64,000 nucleotides of DNA from positions 1,980,001 through 2,044,000 of the forward strand of contig NZ_CP059322.2 in NCBI RefSeq assembly GCF_013694245.2, written 5' to 3'. The position numbers and the translations under genes were made by a program. Below, piece by piece: positions 1 through 8,959 of the stretch (the stretch's first letter is position 1; each line of letters opens with the position of its first letter). A model generated the notes under the pieces. It searched no databases. It had not been told where the DNA came from and saw only the letters and a program-made list of their open reading frames with translations. Source of the stretch: Micromonospora ferruginea. Its GTDB lineage: Bacteria; Actinomycetota; Actinomycetes; Mycobacteriales; Micromonosporaceae.

Positions 1-4
1 CGCG

Positions 5-1288
5 TCACGGACGGCACGGCAGCTCCACCCGCACGAGAGTAGGCCCGCCGGGCGGGCTGGCCAGCAGCAACCTGCCGTCCACCGCGGCCACCCGGTCGGC
101 GAGCCCGGTCAGGCCGGTGCCGTGGGCCGGGTCGGCCCCGCCCCGGCCGTCGTCCTCGACCTCCACCACCAGCCGCCGGTCGGCGTGGGTCAACCGCACC
201 TCCGCCCGGGTCGCGCCGGCGTGCCGGGCCACGTTGCCCAGCGCCTCGGAGACCACGTACCAGGCGGTGGTCTCGACCAGCTCCGGCACGGGGCGGGACA
301 GGTCCGCCCGCACGGTCACCGGGACCACCGACCGGGCGGCCAGGTCGCCGACCGCGCCGGCCAGCCCCAGCTCGCTGAGCTGCCGGGGGCGGATGCCCTG
401 GACGATGCCGCGCAGCGTCACCATCAGCTCCTTGGCCTGCTCGTGCGCCGCGTCGAGCGGCCGCGCGGCCGGGGAGTCGTCCGGCACGTCGAGGCGGGCC
501 AGCCCGAGCTGGAGGGTGAGGCTGGTCAGGCGCGGCTGCGCCGCGTCGTGCACGTCGCGTTCGATGCGGCGGCGTTCCGCCTCGTAGGCGCCCATCAGCC
601 GGGCCCGGGACCGGGTCACCTCGCGCAGCGCGGTGGCGTCGGGCGCGCCGTCGAGCAGCCACCGGGCCACCGCCGCCTGCCCGGCGACCAGCAGACCGGC
701 CAGGTACAGCAGCACCGGCGCGGCGAGCACGCCGGCGACGGCGTACGGGACCGCCCCGGCCGGGGACTCGACCGTGTCCCAGACCAGCACGATCCGCTCC
801 CCGTCGCCGGCCAGCCACGGGCCGGCGACCAGCGCGACGTCGAGCAGCACGAGCAGGCCGAACGTCCCGTACGCCAGCGGCACCACGGTGGCCAGCCAGG
901 CGGTGTACGCGACCTCCCGCCAGGCGGCGGCGCCGGTGAGGCGGGCGACCGGGCCGCGCCGGAGCGGGCCGGGCAGCGGTCGGGAGTCGACCAGGCCGAG
1001 TCGCCACCGCTCGACCGCCGCCACCGGTGCGCTCGCCAGCGGCGCGACGGCGAGCGCGATCAGCGCCAGCACGGCGAGCACGGCCAGCACCGGCACGTCG
1101 ACCGGCCGGTCCCGCCGCAGCGCGCTCACCACCAGCAGCAGCGGCGCGGCGACCACGGACCAGGCGACCGCCAGGACGCCGGCGACCGGCAGGGTGGTCG
1201 CGGCGTACGCCAGGGCGCGCCAGGGCCAGGCGGAGAGCGGGTAACGGCGGCGGCGCAACGCCCCGGCCAGGTGCGACGGCTGAGTCAT
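5..1288 (-). CDS. Sensor histidine kinase (HisKA_3 class)
   Basis: Membrane sensor kinase that should phosphorylate a NarL/LuxR-type response regulator. Hydrophobic segments occupy about residues 25-205. The dimerisation helix carries ERRRIERDVHDAAQPRL with the phospho-acceptor at about His247, followed by an ATPase domain with an N box (EALGNVARHA) and a GTGL loop near the C terminus. The usual HDGAQQ of this class reads HDAAQP here. The stop lies at the window edge, so the partner regulator is presumably the next gene to the left, outside the window. A TAGCGT -10 element on the minus strand (1295-1300) ends 6 bases before the ATG, so the mRNA is probably leaderless. Family assignment is firm; the signal is unknown. 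Confidence 0.9.
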   Translation of the reverse strand: MTQPSHLAGALRRRRYPLSAWPWRALAYAATTLPVAGVLAVAWSVVAAPLLLVVSALRRDRPVDVPVLAVLAVLALIALAVAPLASAPVAAVERWRLGLVDSRPLPGPLRRGPVARLTGAAAWREVAYTAWLATVVPLAYGTFGLLVLLDVALVAGPWLAGDGERIVLVWDTVESPAGAVPYAVAGVLAAPVLLYLAGLLVAGQAAVARWLLDGAPDATALREVTRSRARLMGAYEAERRRIERDVHDAAQPRLTSLTLQLGLARLDVPDDSPAARPLDAAHEQAKELMVTLRGIVQGIRPRQLSELGLAGAVGDLAARSVVPVTVRADLSRPVPELVETTAWYVVSEALGNVARHAGATRAEVRLTHADRRLVVEVEDDGRGGADPAHGTGLTGLADRVAAVDGRLLLASPPGGPTLVRVELPCRP

Positions 1289-1428
1289 GGCCCGACGCTA
1301 GCCAGCCGGCGGGGGCCGGCCCAGCCGTCCAGGCCCCGGTTGCGGGGTGGGTCTGGCCCTACCCCGGACCGGCCCGCCAGGGCCCGTGCGCGTGGCCGGT
1401 GCGAGGCGGTGGACTCGGCGGATGACTC

Positions 1429-1827
1429 GTGGCCGGCCGGGCCGCGTTCGGCCGGGGGTGGGCCGCGACCGTGGCGCGGGCGTGCACGCTCGCCGCGGCC
1501 GGCGGGTACGTGCTGGCCGGCGTCCATCCGGCGGACGTGGACGAGAACCGGCACGTGCTGGGCGCGGTGCTGGTCCTCGTGGTGGGCAACGTGGGTCTGC
1601 TCGCCGGGGCGCGGGCCGCCCGCCCGGCCGAGCTGGACGACCTGCGACGCGCCGGCCTGCTCCTCGGCGCGGCCGGGCTGGCGGGCACCGCGTTGTTCCT
1701 GGCCCGGGTCGACGTGGGCATCGGGGTGGGCGGCATGGAACGGGTCGCCGTGGTGCCGCTGTTCTGCTGGGTCTCCTGGGCGGGCCTGCGCGTGCTCCGG
1801 GACTGTCGGCCGGCGCGCCTATCCTGA
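1429..1827 (+). CDS. Small membrane protein, unknown function
   Basis: A 132-residue protein with four likely membrane segments (about residues 15-30, 43-60, 78-96 and 105-122) and a basic C terminus. The GTG start is chosen because it opens the first hydrophobic segment; there is no strong ribosome site. It is transcribed away from the sensor kinase at 5-1288, and its stop overlaps the -10 element of the next gene. I recognise no family motif. Coding is supported by hydrophobic periodicity and GC-biased third positions. Confidence 0.6.
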   Translation: MAGRAAFGRGWAATVARACTLAAAGGYVLAGVHPADVDENRHVLGAVLVLVVGNVGLLAGARAARPAELDDLRRAGLLLGAAGLAGTALFLARVDVGIGVGGMERVAVVPLFCWVSWAGLRVLRDCRPARLS

Positions 1828-1831
1828 CCGG

Positions 1832-2119
1832 ATGGAGCTGGCGTTCAGCGGCGAGGTCTGGTTCTGGCGAGGGCCGGCGCCCCACCACTTCGTCACCGTG
1901 CCCGACGAGCAGTGCGCGGCGCTGGAGGCCGTCGCGGCGTCGGTCACCTACGGCTGGGGCATGATCCCGGTGGGTGTCCGGATCGGTGGCACCGACTGGC
2001 GCACGTCGCTGTGGCCGAAGGACGGGCGCTACCTGGTGCCGCTGCGGGTCGCGGCGCGCCGGGCGGAGGGCATCGAGCTGGGCGACCGGGTGGACGTCCG
2101 GCTGACGGTGGACGTCTGA
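1832..2119 (+). CDS. DUF1905 domain protein
   Basis: A 95-residue protein that is one DUF1905 domain: starts MELAFSGEVWFWRGPAPHHF, with the family's VRIGGTDWRTSLWPKDGRYL core and a C-terminal strand rich in valine. The molecular role of DUF1905 is not established. It starts at an ATG preceded 6 bases upstream by TATCCT (1820-1825), so it is probably leaderless; the -10 overlaps the stop codon of the preceding gene. Confidence 0.82.
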   Translation: MELAFSGEVWFWRGPAPHHFVTVPDEQCAALEAVAASVTYGWGMIPVGVRIGGTDWRTSLWPKDGRYLVPLRVAARRAEGIELGDRVDVRLTVDV

Positions 2120-2214
2120 GCGCCGACGCCCCCCGGCGTGATCGGGCGAATCACCCGAGCGCCCCGGCCCGGCGGCCTACCGTCGGCGGGGGGCGGTGCG
2201 GCGGAGGGCGGAGC

Positions 2215-3396
2215 GTGCGACACGACCGGAGGTGGTGGCGTCCGCCGGGGCCGGTGCCGGTGGACCGCCGGGTCACGCCGTTCGAGATCTTCTTCGACCT
2301 GGTCTTCGTCTTCGCGCTCACCCGGATCATGGCACTGGTCGGACCGCATCCCACCCCGGCCGGGATGGGCCGGGGCCTGCTGCTGCTCGTGCTGCTCTGG
2401 TTCGCCTGGTCGTCGTACACCTGGTTGGGCAACCACACGCGGGCCGACGTGGGGGTGGCGCGCGGCGGGTTCCTGGTCGCGATGGCGGCGTTGTTCGTGG
2501 CCGCGCTGGTCATGCCGCGGGCCTGGACGCCCGGTCCGGGGCTGGACGGGCCGTTGCTCGTCGCGTTCGCCTACGTGCTGCTGCGCGTGGTGCACCTGGC
2601 GCTGTTCCACCTGGTGGCCGGCGACGACGCGCCGCTGCGGGCCCGGATCCGCTTCTTCGCGCTGGTCAGCGTGGTCGGTTGGGCGGCGTTGCTGCTCGGC
2701 GCGGTGCTGGCGGGCGCCGGGCAAGCCGCGCTGTGGGTGCTGGCGTTCCTGGTGGAGGTGGTCGGGCAGCGCCTGTCCTACGCGCGGCGGGGGAGTTGGC
2801 CGTTGCGCAGCCCGCCGCACTTCGCCGAGCGGCACACCCTGGTGCTGATCATCGCGTTGGGGGAGTCGGTGGTCGCCGCCGGGGTGGGCGCCGGCTCGGC
2901 GGTGACGTCGCCGCCGGTCCTGGGCGTGGCGCTGGTCGGTTTCACGGTGACGGTCTGCCTGTGGTGGCTCTACTTCCGCCGCACCGCGCCCGCGGCGGCC
3001 CACGCGCTCGGCGCGGCGGCGCCGGCCCGGCGCGACCGGATCGCTGCGGACGCCTACAGCCAGACCCATCTGATGCTCATCGTCGGCGTCATCTACCTGG
3101 CGATCGGCGTCGAGCAGGTGCTGGCGCACGTCTCCGGCGCGGACCCGGCGGCCAGGCTGAGCCGGTCGGCGGCCGTGGCGCTGTTCGGCGGCGCGGCGGT
3201 CTACCTGACCGGGTGCCTGCTGTTCCGTCGGCTCACCGAGCAGCCGGTCGGCCCGGCCCGGCTGGCGGTCACCGGGGCGGTCGTCCCGCTGGCGTCGGTC
3301 GGCGTGGCGCTGCCTCCGGCGGTGGCGCTCGGCCTGTTGGCCGGGCTGCTGCTGGTCGCCGTCGCGGCGGACCGACACGGGCAACCGGCGGCGTGA
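2215..3396 (+). CDS. Low temperature requirement protein A (LtrA) family membrane protein
   Basis: Polytopic membrane protein of about 393 residues, the usual LtrA length, with roughly ten to twelve membrane segments. The N-terminal signature VTPFEIFFDLVFVFALTR and the mid-protein FAERHTLVLIIALGESVV are typical of the family. The GTG at 2215 is chosen because GGAGGG (2203-2208) lies 6 bases upstream and the protein then begins just before the family signature; a longer in-frame reading upstream overlaps the DUF1905 gene and looks non-coding. A TACCGT element at 2178-2183 is a plausible -10. The transported substrate, if any, is unknown. Confidence 0.88.
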   Translation: MRHDRRWWRPPGPVPVDRRVTPFEIFFDLVFVFALTRIMALVGPHPTPAGMGRGLLLLVLLWFAWSSYTWLGNHTRADVGVARGGFLVAMAALFVAALVMPRAWTPGPGLDGPLLVAFAYVLLRVVHLALFHLVAGDDAPLRARIRFFALVSVVGWAALLLGAVLAGAGQAALWVLAFLVEVVGQRLSYARRGSWPLRSPPHFAERHTLVLIIALGESVVAAGVGAGSAVTSPPVLGVALVGFTVTVCLWWLYFRRTAPAAAHALGAAAPARRDRIAADAYSQTHLMLIVGVIYLAIGVEQVLAHVSGADPAARLSRSAAVALFGGAAVYLTGCLLFRRLTEQPVGPARLAVTGAVVPLASVGVALPPAVALGLLAGLLLVAVAADRHGQPAA

Positions 3397-3501
3397 GCCG
3401 GTGTTCGGTAAACGATGTGCATCAACCGGTTTGAGTGCCGTCTCTCGGGAGAAGTGCCTCTCGCACGGGCAGAGCGGCCCGCGCGACCAGGGGAGGTGGC
3501 G

Positions 3502-4851
3502 ATGTCACGGAAACTGCGGGCGACCGCGTTGGTCGGGGTGCTCGCCCTGGCGGTGAGCGGCTGCGGCGGCGTGGGCGGGGGAGGTGACTCCGGCGGCGGC
3601 GAGAAGGGCAGCGGTGCGCTCAGCACCATGGGCCTCAGCCTGTCCGACGAGATCGCCACCACCCGGGTGGACGCGTTCAAGCGGGACCACCCCGACGTCC
3701 GGCTGCAGGTCACCGAGGGCGCCTTCGACGAGCAGCAGTTCCTGTCGGCGGTTGCCTCGGGCAACCCGCCGGACCTGGTCTACCTGGACCGCAAGCTGAT
3801 CGGCACCTACGCCAAGCGCGGCTCGGTCCAGCCGCTCACCGACTGTGTCGACGAGCAGAAGATCGACATGGGACAGTACCGGCAGGCCGCGAGGGACCAG
3901 GTGACGCTGGACGGCACGGTGTACGGCATCCCCGAGTTCTCCCAGGTGCGCGTGGTCTACCTGAACGAGGCGCTGCTCCGTGAGGCCGGCCTGACCCCGG
4001 ACGACGTGAACCTGGCCGACTGGGCCGGGCTGCCGGCGCTGAACGCCAGGCTCGCCACCGTCTCCGGCGGCCGGCTCAGCCGCATCGGCATCGACCCGAA
4101 GATCCCCGAGTTCCTGCCCATGTGGGCCAAGGCCAACGGCGCCGAGATGATCTCCGCGGACGGCACGAAGCCGAACCTCACCGACCCGAAGGTGGTCGAG
4201 GCGCTCACCACCGGCCTCCGGCTCGTCCAGGACCAGGGCGGCTGGGGCAGGTTCAAGTCGTTCCGCGACACGTTCGACTTCTTCGGCGCACAGAACCCGC
4301 TGGCCAAGAACCAGATGGTGGCCTGGCCGATGGAGGAGTGGTTCCTCAACCAGGCCGCGAAGAACAGCCCCCGGGCCGAGCTGGTGGTGAAGCCGTTCGT
4401 GGACCGGCAGGGCAAGCCGCTGAGCATGTCCTCCGGGCAGGCCTGGGTGATCACCAAGGGCGCGAAGAACCCGGACGCGGCCTGCGCGTTCGTCAAGCAG
4501 ATGACCGCCACCGACACCTGGCTCGCCGCCGCCCGGGCGCGGGCCGACGCCCGCAAGGCCCAGAACCTGCCCTTCACCGGCCTCTGGACCGGCAACACCG
4601 CCGCCGACAAGAAGATCTTCGACGAGGTGTACCGGCCCACCGGCAACAAGCGCTTCGACGACGCGGTCGCCGCGGTCCGCCAGGCACAGGACGTCGCGTT
4701 CGCCATGCCCGCCTCGCCCGCCGGGGCCGAGTTCGACAAGGCGTGGACCGACGCGGTCAACCGGGTGCTCGCCGGCCAGCAGCAGCCCGCCCAGGCGCTC
4801 GCCCGGGCGCAGCAGGAGGCGACCGCCGCGCTGGACAAGGCCGCGGGCTGA
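3502..4851 (+). CDS. Extracellular solute-binding lipoprotein (family 1, sugar ABC importer)
   Basis: Substrate-capturing lipoprotein of a carbohydrate ABC importer. The N terminus MSRKLRATALVGVLALAVSG ends in a lipobox with the modified cysteine directly after VSG, followed by a Gly-rich linker and a family-1 binding fold (LSLSDEIATTRVDAFKRDHP; AWVITKGAKNPDAACAFVKQ). ATG at 3502 is preceded by GGGAGG (3491-3496). The next two genes are its permeases, 7 bases downstream and then overlapping. No ATPase gene is present. The sugar cannot be read from sequence. Confidence 0.92.
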   Translation: MSRKLRATALVGVLALAVSGCGGVGGGGDSGGGEKGSGALSTMGLSLSDEIATTRVDAFKRDHPDVRLQVTEGAFDEQQFLSAVASGNPPDLVYLDRKLIGTYAKRGSVQPLTDCVDEQKIDMGQYRQAARDQVTLDGTVYGIPEFSQVRVVYLNEALLREAGLTPDDVNLADWAGLPALNARLATVSGGRLSRIGIDPKIPEFLPMWAKANGAEMISADGTKPNLTDPKVVEALTTGLRLVQDQGGWGRFKSFRDTFDFFGAQNPLAKNQMVAWPMEEWFLNQAAKNSPRAELVVKPFVDRQGKPLSMSSGQAWVITKGAKNPDAACAFVKQMTATDTWLAAARARADARKAQNLPFTGLWTGNTAADKKIFDEVYRPTGNKRFDDAVAAVRQAQDVAFAMPASPAGAEFDKAWTDAVNRVLAGQQQPAQALARAQQEATAALDKAAG

Positions 4852-4858
4852 GTCGCCG

Positions 4859-5809
4859 ATGGCCACCACCGTCACCCCCGCCGTACCGGGCCGGCGGCGT
4901 CGCACGCCGCTGGCCCGGCGGGAGGCCCGCTGGGCGTACCTGTTCCTGGCGCCGTGGATCGTCGGTTTCCTGGCGTTCACCGCCGGGCCGATGGTCGCCA
5001 GCCTGTGGCTGAGCTTCACCGAGTACGACGTGATCAACGCACCGCGCTTCTCCGGCCTGGACAACTACCGGCAGCTCGTGTCGGACCCGCAGGTGGCGCG
5101 CAGCCTCGGCAACACCGTCTACTACACCGCGCTGCACGTGCCGCTGGTGATGGTGATCTCGTTGGCGCTGGCGCTGCTGCTCAAGCGGGTCGGCCGGCTC
5201 CAGGGCTTCTTCCGCACCGTGTTCTACCTGCCGGTGATGACCCCGGCGGTGGCGGTCGGCATCCTGTTCCTGCTGCTGCTCAACACGCAGGACGGCCTGG
5301 TCAACCGGGGATTGGCCCTGGTCGGGATCGACGGTCCGAGCTGGACCACCGACCCGGACTGGGTGCTGCCGGGCATCGTGCTGATGAGCCTGTGGAGCCT
5401 CGGCTCCACCGTGATCATCTATCTGGCGGCGTTGCAGAACGTGCCCCGTGACCTGTACGAGGCGGCCGACCTGGACGGTGCCGGCCCGTGGACCCGGTTC
5501 CGGCACGTCACGCTGCCGATGATCTCCGGGGCGCTGTTCTTCACGCTGATCGTCAACACCATCGCGTCGCTGCAGATGTTCACCGAGGTCTACACCATGT
5601 ACTTCGGCAACCGGCAGACCGCCGGCTCGTTCAACAGTGACGCCGCGTCGTTCTACGTGATCCACCTGTTCCGGGAGGCGTTCCAGTTCCTGCACATGGG
5701 CTTCGCCTCGGCGATGGCCTGGCTGCTCTTCCTGGTCATCCTGGCCATCACGCTGGTGCAGGTGAAGCTCGGCAACCGGTTCGTCTACTACGAGGGGGAG
5801 GACGGGTGA
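4859..5809 (+). CDS. Sugar ABC transporter permease (MalF/UgpA-like)
   Basis: First inner-membrane permease of the sugar importer: 316 residues with six predicted membrane segments. The cytoplasmic coupling helix reads YEAADLDGAGPWTRFRHVTL, the EAA motif that docks onto the ATPase. It begins 7 bases after the binding-protein stop and ends overlapping the second permease (GTGA), so the three genes form one transcription unit. Confidence 0.93.
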   Translation: MATTVTPAVPGRRRRTPLARREARWAYLFLAPWIVGFLAFTAGPMVASLWLSFTEYDVINAPRFSGLDNYRQLVSDPQVARSLGNTVYYTALHVPLVMVISLALALLLKRVGRLQGFFRTVFYLPVMTPAVAVGILFLLLLNTQDGLVNRGLALVGIDGPSWTTDPDWVLPGIVLMSLWSLGSTVIIYLAALQNVPRDLYEAADLDGAGPWTRFRHVTLPMISGALFFTLIVNTIASLQMFTEVYTMYFGNRQTAGSFNSDAASFYVIHLFREAFQFLHMGFASAMAWLLFLVILAITLVQVKLGNRFVYYEGEDG

Positions 5810-6723
5810 CCACGACGACCCGACCGGTCGGCGTCGGCACGGTGGTGGCGCCGGTGGCGCCGTCCCGCCCGGCGCGGCAGCCGGACGACGGCCGGCGGCC
5901 ACGCTGGCAGCGGGTGCTGTTCGTGCTCGCCCTGCTGGCCACCGCCGTGGCCTTCCTGCTGCCGTTCGTCTGGCTGGTCAGCGCCTCACTGCGACCCCGG
6001 GAGTACGTCTTCGCGCCCGGCTTCCTGCCGGTGCCGTTCGCGCCGGACAACTACACCGAGGCGTGGCACGCCATGCCGCTGCTCACCTGGCTGTTCAACA
6101 GCCTGGTGGTCGGCGTGGCGGCGGCCGCCACCGCGACGCTGTCCAGCGCCTGGGTCGCGTTCGGCTTCGCGTACTTCCGGTTCCCCGGCCGCAACCTGCT
6201 CTTCGGTCTGGTGCTCGCCACCATGATGCTGCCGTTCGCGGTCACCATGATCCCGACGTACCTGATCTGGAACCGGCTCGGCCTGGTGGACACCCAGGTG
6301 CCGCTCTGGGCGGGCAACCTGTTCGGCTCGGCGTTCTACATCTTCCTGCTGCGCCAGTTCTTCCTCTCGCTGCCCCGGGAGTACTTCGAGGCGGCGCGGG
6401 TGGACGGGGCGAGCTATCCGCAGTTGTTCTGGCGGATGGCGTTCCCGCTGGTCCGTCCGGCCCTGCTGGTGGCGTTCGTGTTCGAGTTCAAGGCGAGCTG
6501 GACCGACCTGGTGAAACCGCTGATCTACCTGCGCAACGAGCAGCTCTACACGCTGCCGCGCGGGCTCAAGGTGATCCTCGACCGGTTCGGCTACGGCGGC
6601 GAGCAGCAGTGGGAGATCGTCCTCGCCGGCAGCGTGATCGCCACCGTACCGATGATCGTGCTGTTCTTCCTGGCCCAACGGCACTTCGTGGAGGGCATCG
6701 CGACCACCGGCCGCAAGGGATGA
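5806..6723 (+). CDS. Sugar ABC transporter permease (MalG/UgpE-like)
   Basis: Second permease of the sugar importer, 305 residues, six membrane segments after a hydrophilic cytoplasmic N terminus. The EAA coupling motif is EYFEAARVDGASYPQLFWRM. The GTG start overlaps the upstream stop by four bases, implying translational coupling. It ends three bases before the stop of a convergent gene, leaving no room for a separate terminator. The system must use an ATPase encoded elsewhere, probably a shared MsiK-type protein. Confidence 0.93.
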   Translation: MTTTTRPVGVGTVVAPVAPSRPARQPDDGRRPRWQRVLFVLALLATAVAFLLPFVWLVSASLRPREYVFAPGFLPVPFAPDNYTEAWHAMPLLTWLFNSLVVGVAAAATATLSSAWVAFGFAYFRFPGRNLLFGLVLATMMLPFAVTMIPTYLIWNRLGLVDTQVPLWAGNLFGSAFYIFLLRQFFLSLPREYFEAARVDGASYPQLFWRMAFPLVRPALLVAFVFEFKASWTDLVKPLIYLRNEQLYTLPRGLKVILDRFGYGGEQQWEIVLAGSVIATVPMIVLFFLAQRHFVEGIATTGRKG

Positions 6724-6726
6724 GCC

Positions 6727-7272
6727 TCAGGCGCCGCGTGGAGCCCGCTTCGGGAAGACGGTGTAGGCCACCGGCCAGAACACCAGCCAGGCCGCCATGG
6801 CCAGGGTGAGCCGGCCGGCCCACGCCCACAGCTCCTCGGTGCGCTCGGCGTCGCCGACCAGGGCGACGCCGCCGAGCAGCACCGCGCAGGCGACCGCCCA
6901 GCCGATCATGCCCTTGCCCCACTCGCGCCACTCGTGCCGGGCCCGGGCCCACCCGTAGCGGGGCGCGCGGCGCGGCGGCGGGCCGCCGGCGAAGCGGTGC
7001 GCGAACCGCTCGTCGGCCCAGCGCACCATGCTGTGCCCGAACGCGACCGAGAAGCCGAGGTACGCGGCGGCGAGGCCGTGGGCGAACGTGGCGGTGCCGC
7101 CGCCGCGCAGGTCCACGATCGTGGCGGCCAGCAGGACGAGGTCGACGGCGGGCACGGCGAGCAGCAGCGCGGCGCCGAGGCGGGGCCGGCGCAGCGGGTA
7201 GCGGGCGATCAACCCGGCGACCAGGAACAGCCAGAACGCCACCTCGCACGCGACGATGACTCCGATCAGCAT
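6727..7272 (-). CDS. Conserved membrane protein divergent from a TetR regulator
   Basis: A 181-residue protein with an N-terminal MLIGVIVACEVAFWLFLVAG membrane segment, about five membrane segments in all, and a basic central loop (PRRAPRYGWARARHEW). ATG at 7272 is chosen for the GGAGG about 4 bases upstream; the open frame continues further but loses its hydrophobic character. It is divergently transcribed from the TetR gene starting at 7346, so it is the likely target of that regulator. No transport motif is recognisable. Confidence 0.78.
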   Translation of the reverse strand: MLIGVIVACEVAFWLFLVAGLIARYPLRRPRLGAALLLAVPAVDLVLLAATIVDLRGGGTATFAHGLAAAYLGFSVAFGHSMVRWADERFAHRFAGGPPPRRAPRYGWARARHEWREWGKGMIGWAVACAVLLGGVALVGDAERTEELWAWAGRLTLAMAAWLVFWPVAYTVFPKRAPRGA

Positions 7273-7345
7273 CCGACCTCCAGGTTTTAGTACGCTGTGC
7301 GACAACAAGCCTAACCACCGCCGTCCACCACCGCCGGAGGGGCCT

Positions 7346-7930
7346 GTGCCCAAGATCGTCGACCATGACGCCCGCCGTGCGGAGCTGGCCGAGGCGATGT
7401 GGCGGGTGGTCTACCGCGACGGCGTCGGCGCGGCCACCGTCCGCAGCATCGCCGCCGAGGCCGGCTGGTCGCCCAGCGCCCTGCGGCACTACTTCGCCAC
7501 CCAGACCGAGCTGCTGGTCTTCGCCATGGACCACGTGATGGCCAAGGCCACCGAGCGGTTCACCGCCGAACACCGCACCGGCACCGCCCGCGACGTCGTC
7601 CAGGGCATGCTCGAGGAACTGCTGCCGCTGGACCGCCAGCGCGCCCGCGAGGCCGAGGTGTGGCTGCTGCTCGCCGCCCGGACCCAGGTCGACCCCGCCG
7701 CCCGGGAGCGGATGACCCAGGCCGACGACGGCGTACGCCGCGCCGCCGAACTCGCCGTCGCGCAGCTCACCGGGGACCGACCGGTCGACGACGCGGCGGT
7801 CGCCCGCCTGCACGCCCTGCTGGACGGCCTCACCCTGCACGCGCTGCTGCACCCCGACCGGCTGCCCCCGCACCGCATCCGGGGCCTGCTCGCCGCGCAC
7901 CTCGACCAGCTCGCGGCCGGCTCCACCTGA
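7346..7930 (+). CDS. TetR family transcriptional regulator
   Basis: Repressor of 194 residues. The N-terminal helix-turn-helix (VGAATVRSIAAEAGWSPSAL followed by RHYFATQTELL) is of the BetI-like type; the C-terminal ligand domain is all-helical. The GTG start has GGAGG at 7336-7340. The 73-bp gap to the divergent membrane protein gene is the natural operator site, containing the AT-richer stretch TTTTAGTACGCTGTGCGAC, but I do not see a convincing palindrome there. Confidence 0.9.
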   Translation: MPKIVDHDARRAELAEAMWRVVYRDGVGAATVRSIAAEAGWSPSALRHYFATQTELLVFAMDHVMAKATERFTAEHRTGTARDVVQGMLEELLPLDRQRAREAEVWLLLAARTQVDPAARERMTQADDGVRRAAELAVAQLTGDRPVDDAAVARLHALLDGLTLHALLHPDRLPPHRIRGLLAAHLDQLAAGST

Positions 7931-7951
7931 CCGGCGCCTGCCGGCCGGACC

Positions 7952-8009
7952 TGTTAAGAGGGGCCCCCGGTACGACAAAAGGCGTTAACCGGGGCCCCTT
8001 CCTTGCACC
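7952..8009 (+). repeat. Dispersed 58-bp GTTAAG/GGGGCCCC repeat, copy 1
   Basis: Two tandem half units, each GTTAA followed by a GGGGCCCC palindrome, the second ending CCTTGCACC. It lies between the TetR stop and the -10 of the lipid kinase gene, where it could terminate upstream transcription. The spacer between half units (GTACGACAAAAGGC) differs from the CTACCGAATGC of copies 2 and 3. Confidence 0.85.
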
Positions 8010-8025
8010 GGATAGGGTCGCATCC

Positions 8026-8955
8026 GTGCGGACCAAGCAGGAGCTGTCGGCGGCGATCCGGGAACGACGGCGGGCGGCGCTGGTGGTCAACGCCCACTCC
8101 CGCCGGGGACGCCGGCTCTACGACACCGTCCACGCACGCCTGCGCGCGGCCGGGTTCACGCTGCTCGGCGCCTATCCGGCGGACCGGCCGGGCGACCTGG
8201 ACCGGGCGCTCGCCGAGGCGGTCGGGCTCGGCCCGGACCTGCTGGTCGTCGGCGGCGGCGACGGCACCATCGGGGCGGCGGCCCGGCTGCTCGCCCACCG
8301 CGACGTCGCCCTGGGCCTGCTGCCGCTGGGCACCACCAACAACTTCGCCCGCACCGTCGACGTCCCGCTCGACCTCGACGCGGCGGTCGCGGTGCTCACC
8401 GACGGCAAGGTGATCGACGTCGACCTCGGCCTGATCGGCGACACCCGGTTCACCAACCACGTCGGGATCGGACTGTCCGCCGACATCATGCTGGCCGCGC
8501 CGCCCCGGCTCAAGCGGGCCGTGGGCCGGCTGGCCTACCCGCTGACCGCGCTCGGGCTGCTCGCCCGGCACCGGCCGCTGCGCGTCACCGTCCGGGCCGA
8601 GGGGCGGGAGCACGCGTTCACCACCCACCAGGTCTACGTGGCCAACGGCGGGTTCCACGCCGGCCGGCCGATCACCGCCGACGCCAACGCCGACGACCGG
8701 CTGCTGGTCGCGTACCCGGTGGGTGGGGCCAGCCGGCGCGGGCTGCTGCGCGAGACGGCGCGCAACGCCGCCGCGGGCCGCCGCCGCACCCTCGGCGACG
8801 AGCCGTTCCTGGCCGTGCGCCAGCTCTGGCTGGAGACCGACCGGCCGGCCCGCATCGAGGTCGACGGCGAGCCGTACGGTCAGACGCCGGTGCGCGTCGG
8901 CCTGGACCCGAACGCGCTGCGGCTGATGGCCCCGGCGCACAGCCCGGACCACTGA
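8026..8955 (+). CDS. Diacylglycerol/sphingosine kinase-family lipid kinase
   Basis: Enzyme of the DAGK catalytic superfamily that phosphorylates a lipid alcohol with ATP. The nucleotide loop is VVGGGDGTIGAA at about residues 74-85 and the second conserved block LGLLPLGTTNNFARTVDVPL follows; the C terminus carries VDGEPYGQTPV. Length 309 matches the bacterial YegS/DgkB type. The GTG is preceded by TAGGGT (8013-8018) with 7 bases between, so the transcript is probably leaderless, and the upstream repeat abuts this promoter. Substrate is not determined by sequence. Confidence 0.9.
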   Translation: MRTKQELSAAIRERRRAALVVNAHSRRGRRLYDTVHARLRAAGFTLLGAYPADRPGDLDRALAEAVGLGPDLLVVGGGDGTIGAAARLLAHRDVALGLLPLGTTNNFARTVDVPLDLDAAVAVLTDGKVIDVDLGLIGDTRFTNHVGIGLSADIMLAAPPRLKRAVGRLAYPLTALGLLARHRPLRVTVRAEGREHAFTTHQVYVANGGFHAGRPITADANADDRLLVAYPVGGASRRGLLRETARNAAAGRRRTLGDEPFLAVRQLWLETDRPARIEVDGEPYGQTPVRVGLDPNALRLMAPAHSPDH

Positions 8956-8959
8956 CCGG

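Noticed and set aside
3410-3440. Imperfect palindrome around GATGTGCATC as an operator for the sugar ABC operon
   Set aside because: Only four perfect base pairs per arm; no regulator gene nearby to support it.
7273-7345. TetR operator in the gap between the membrane protein and TetR genes
   Set aside because: The stretch is AT-richer than its surroundings but I found no inverted repeat of useful length.
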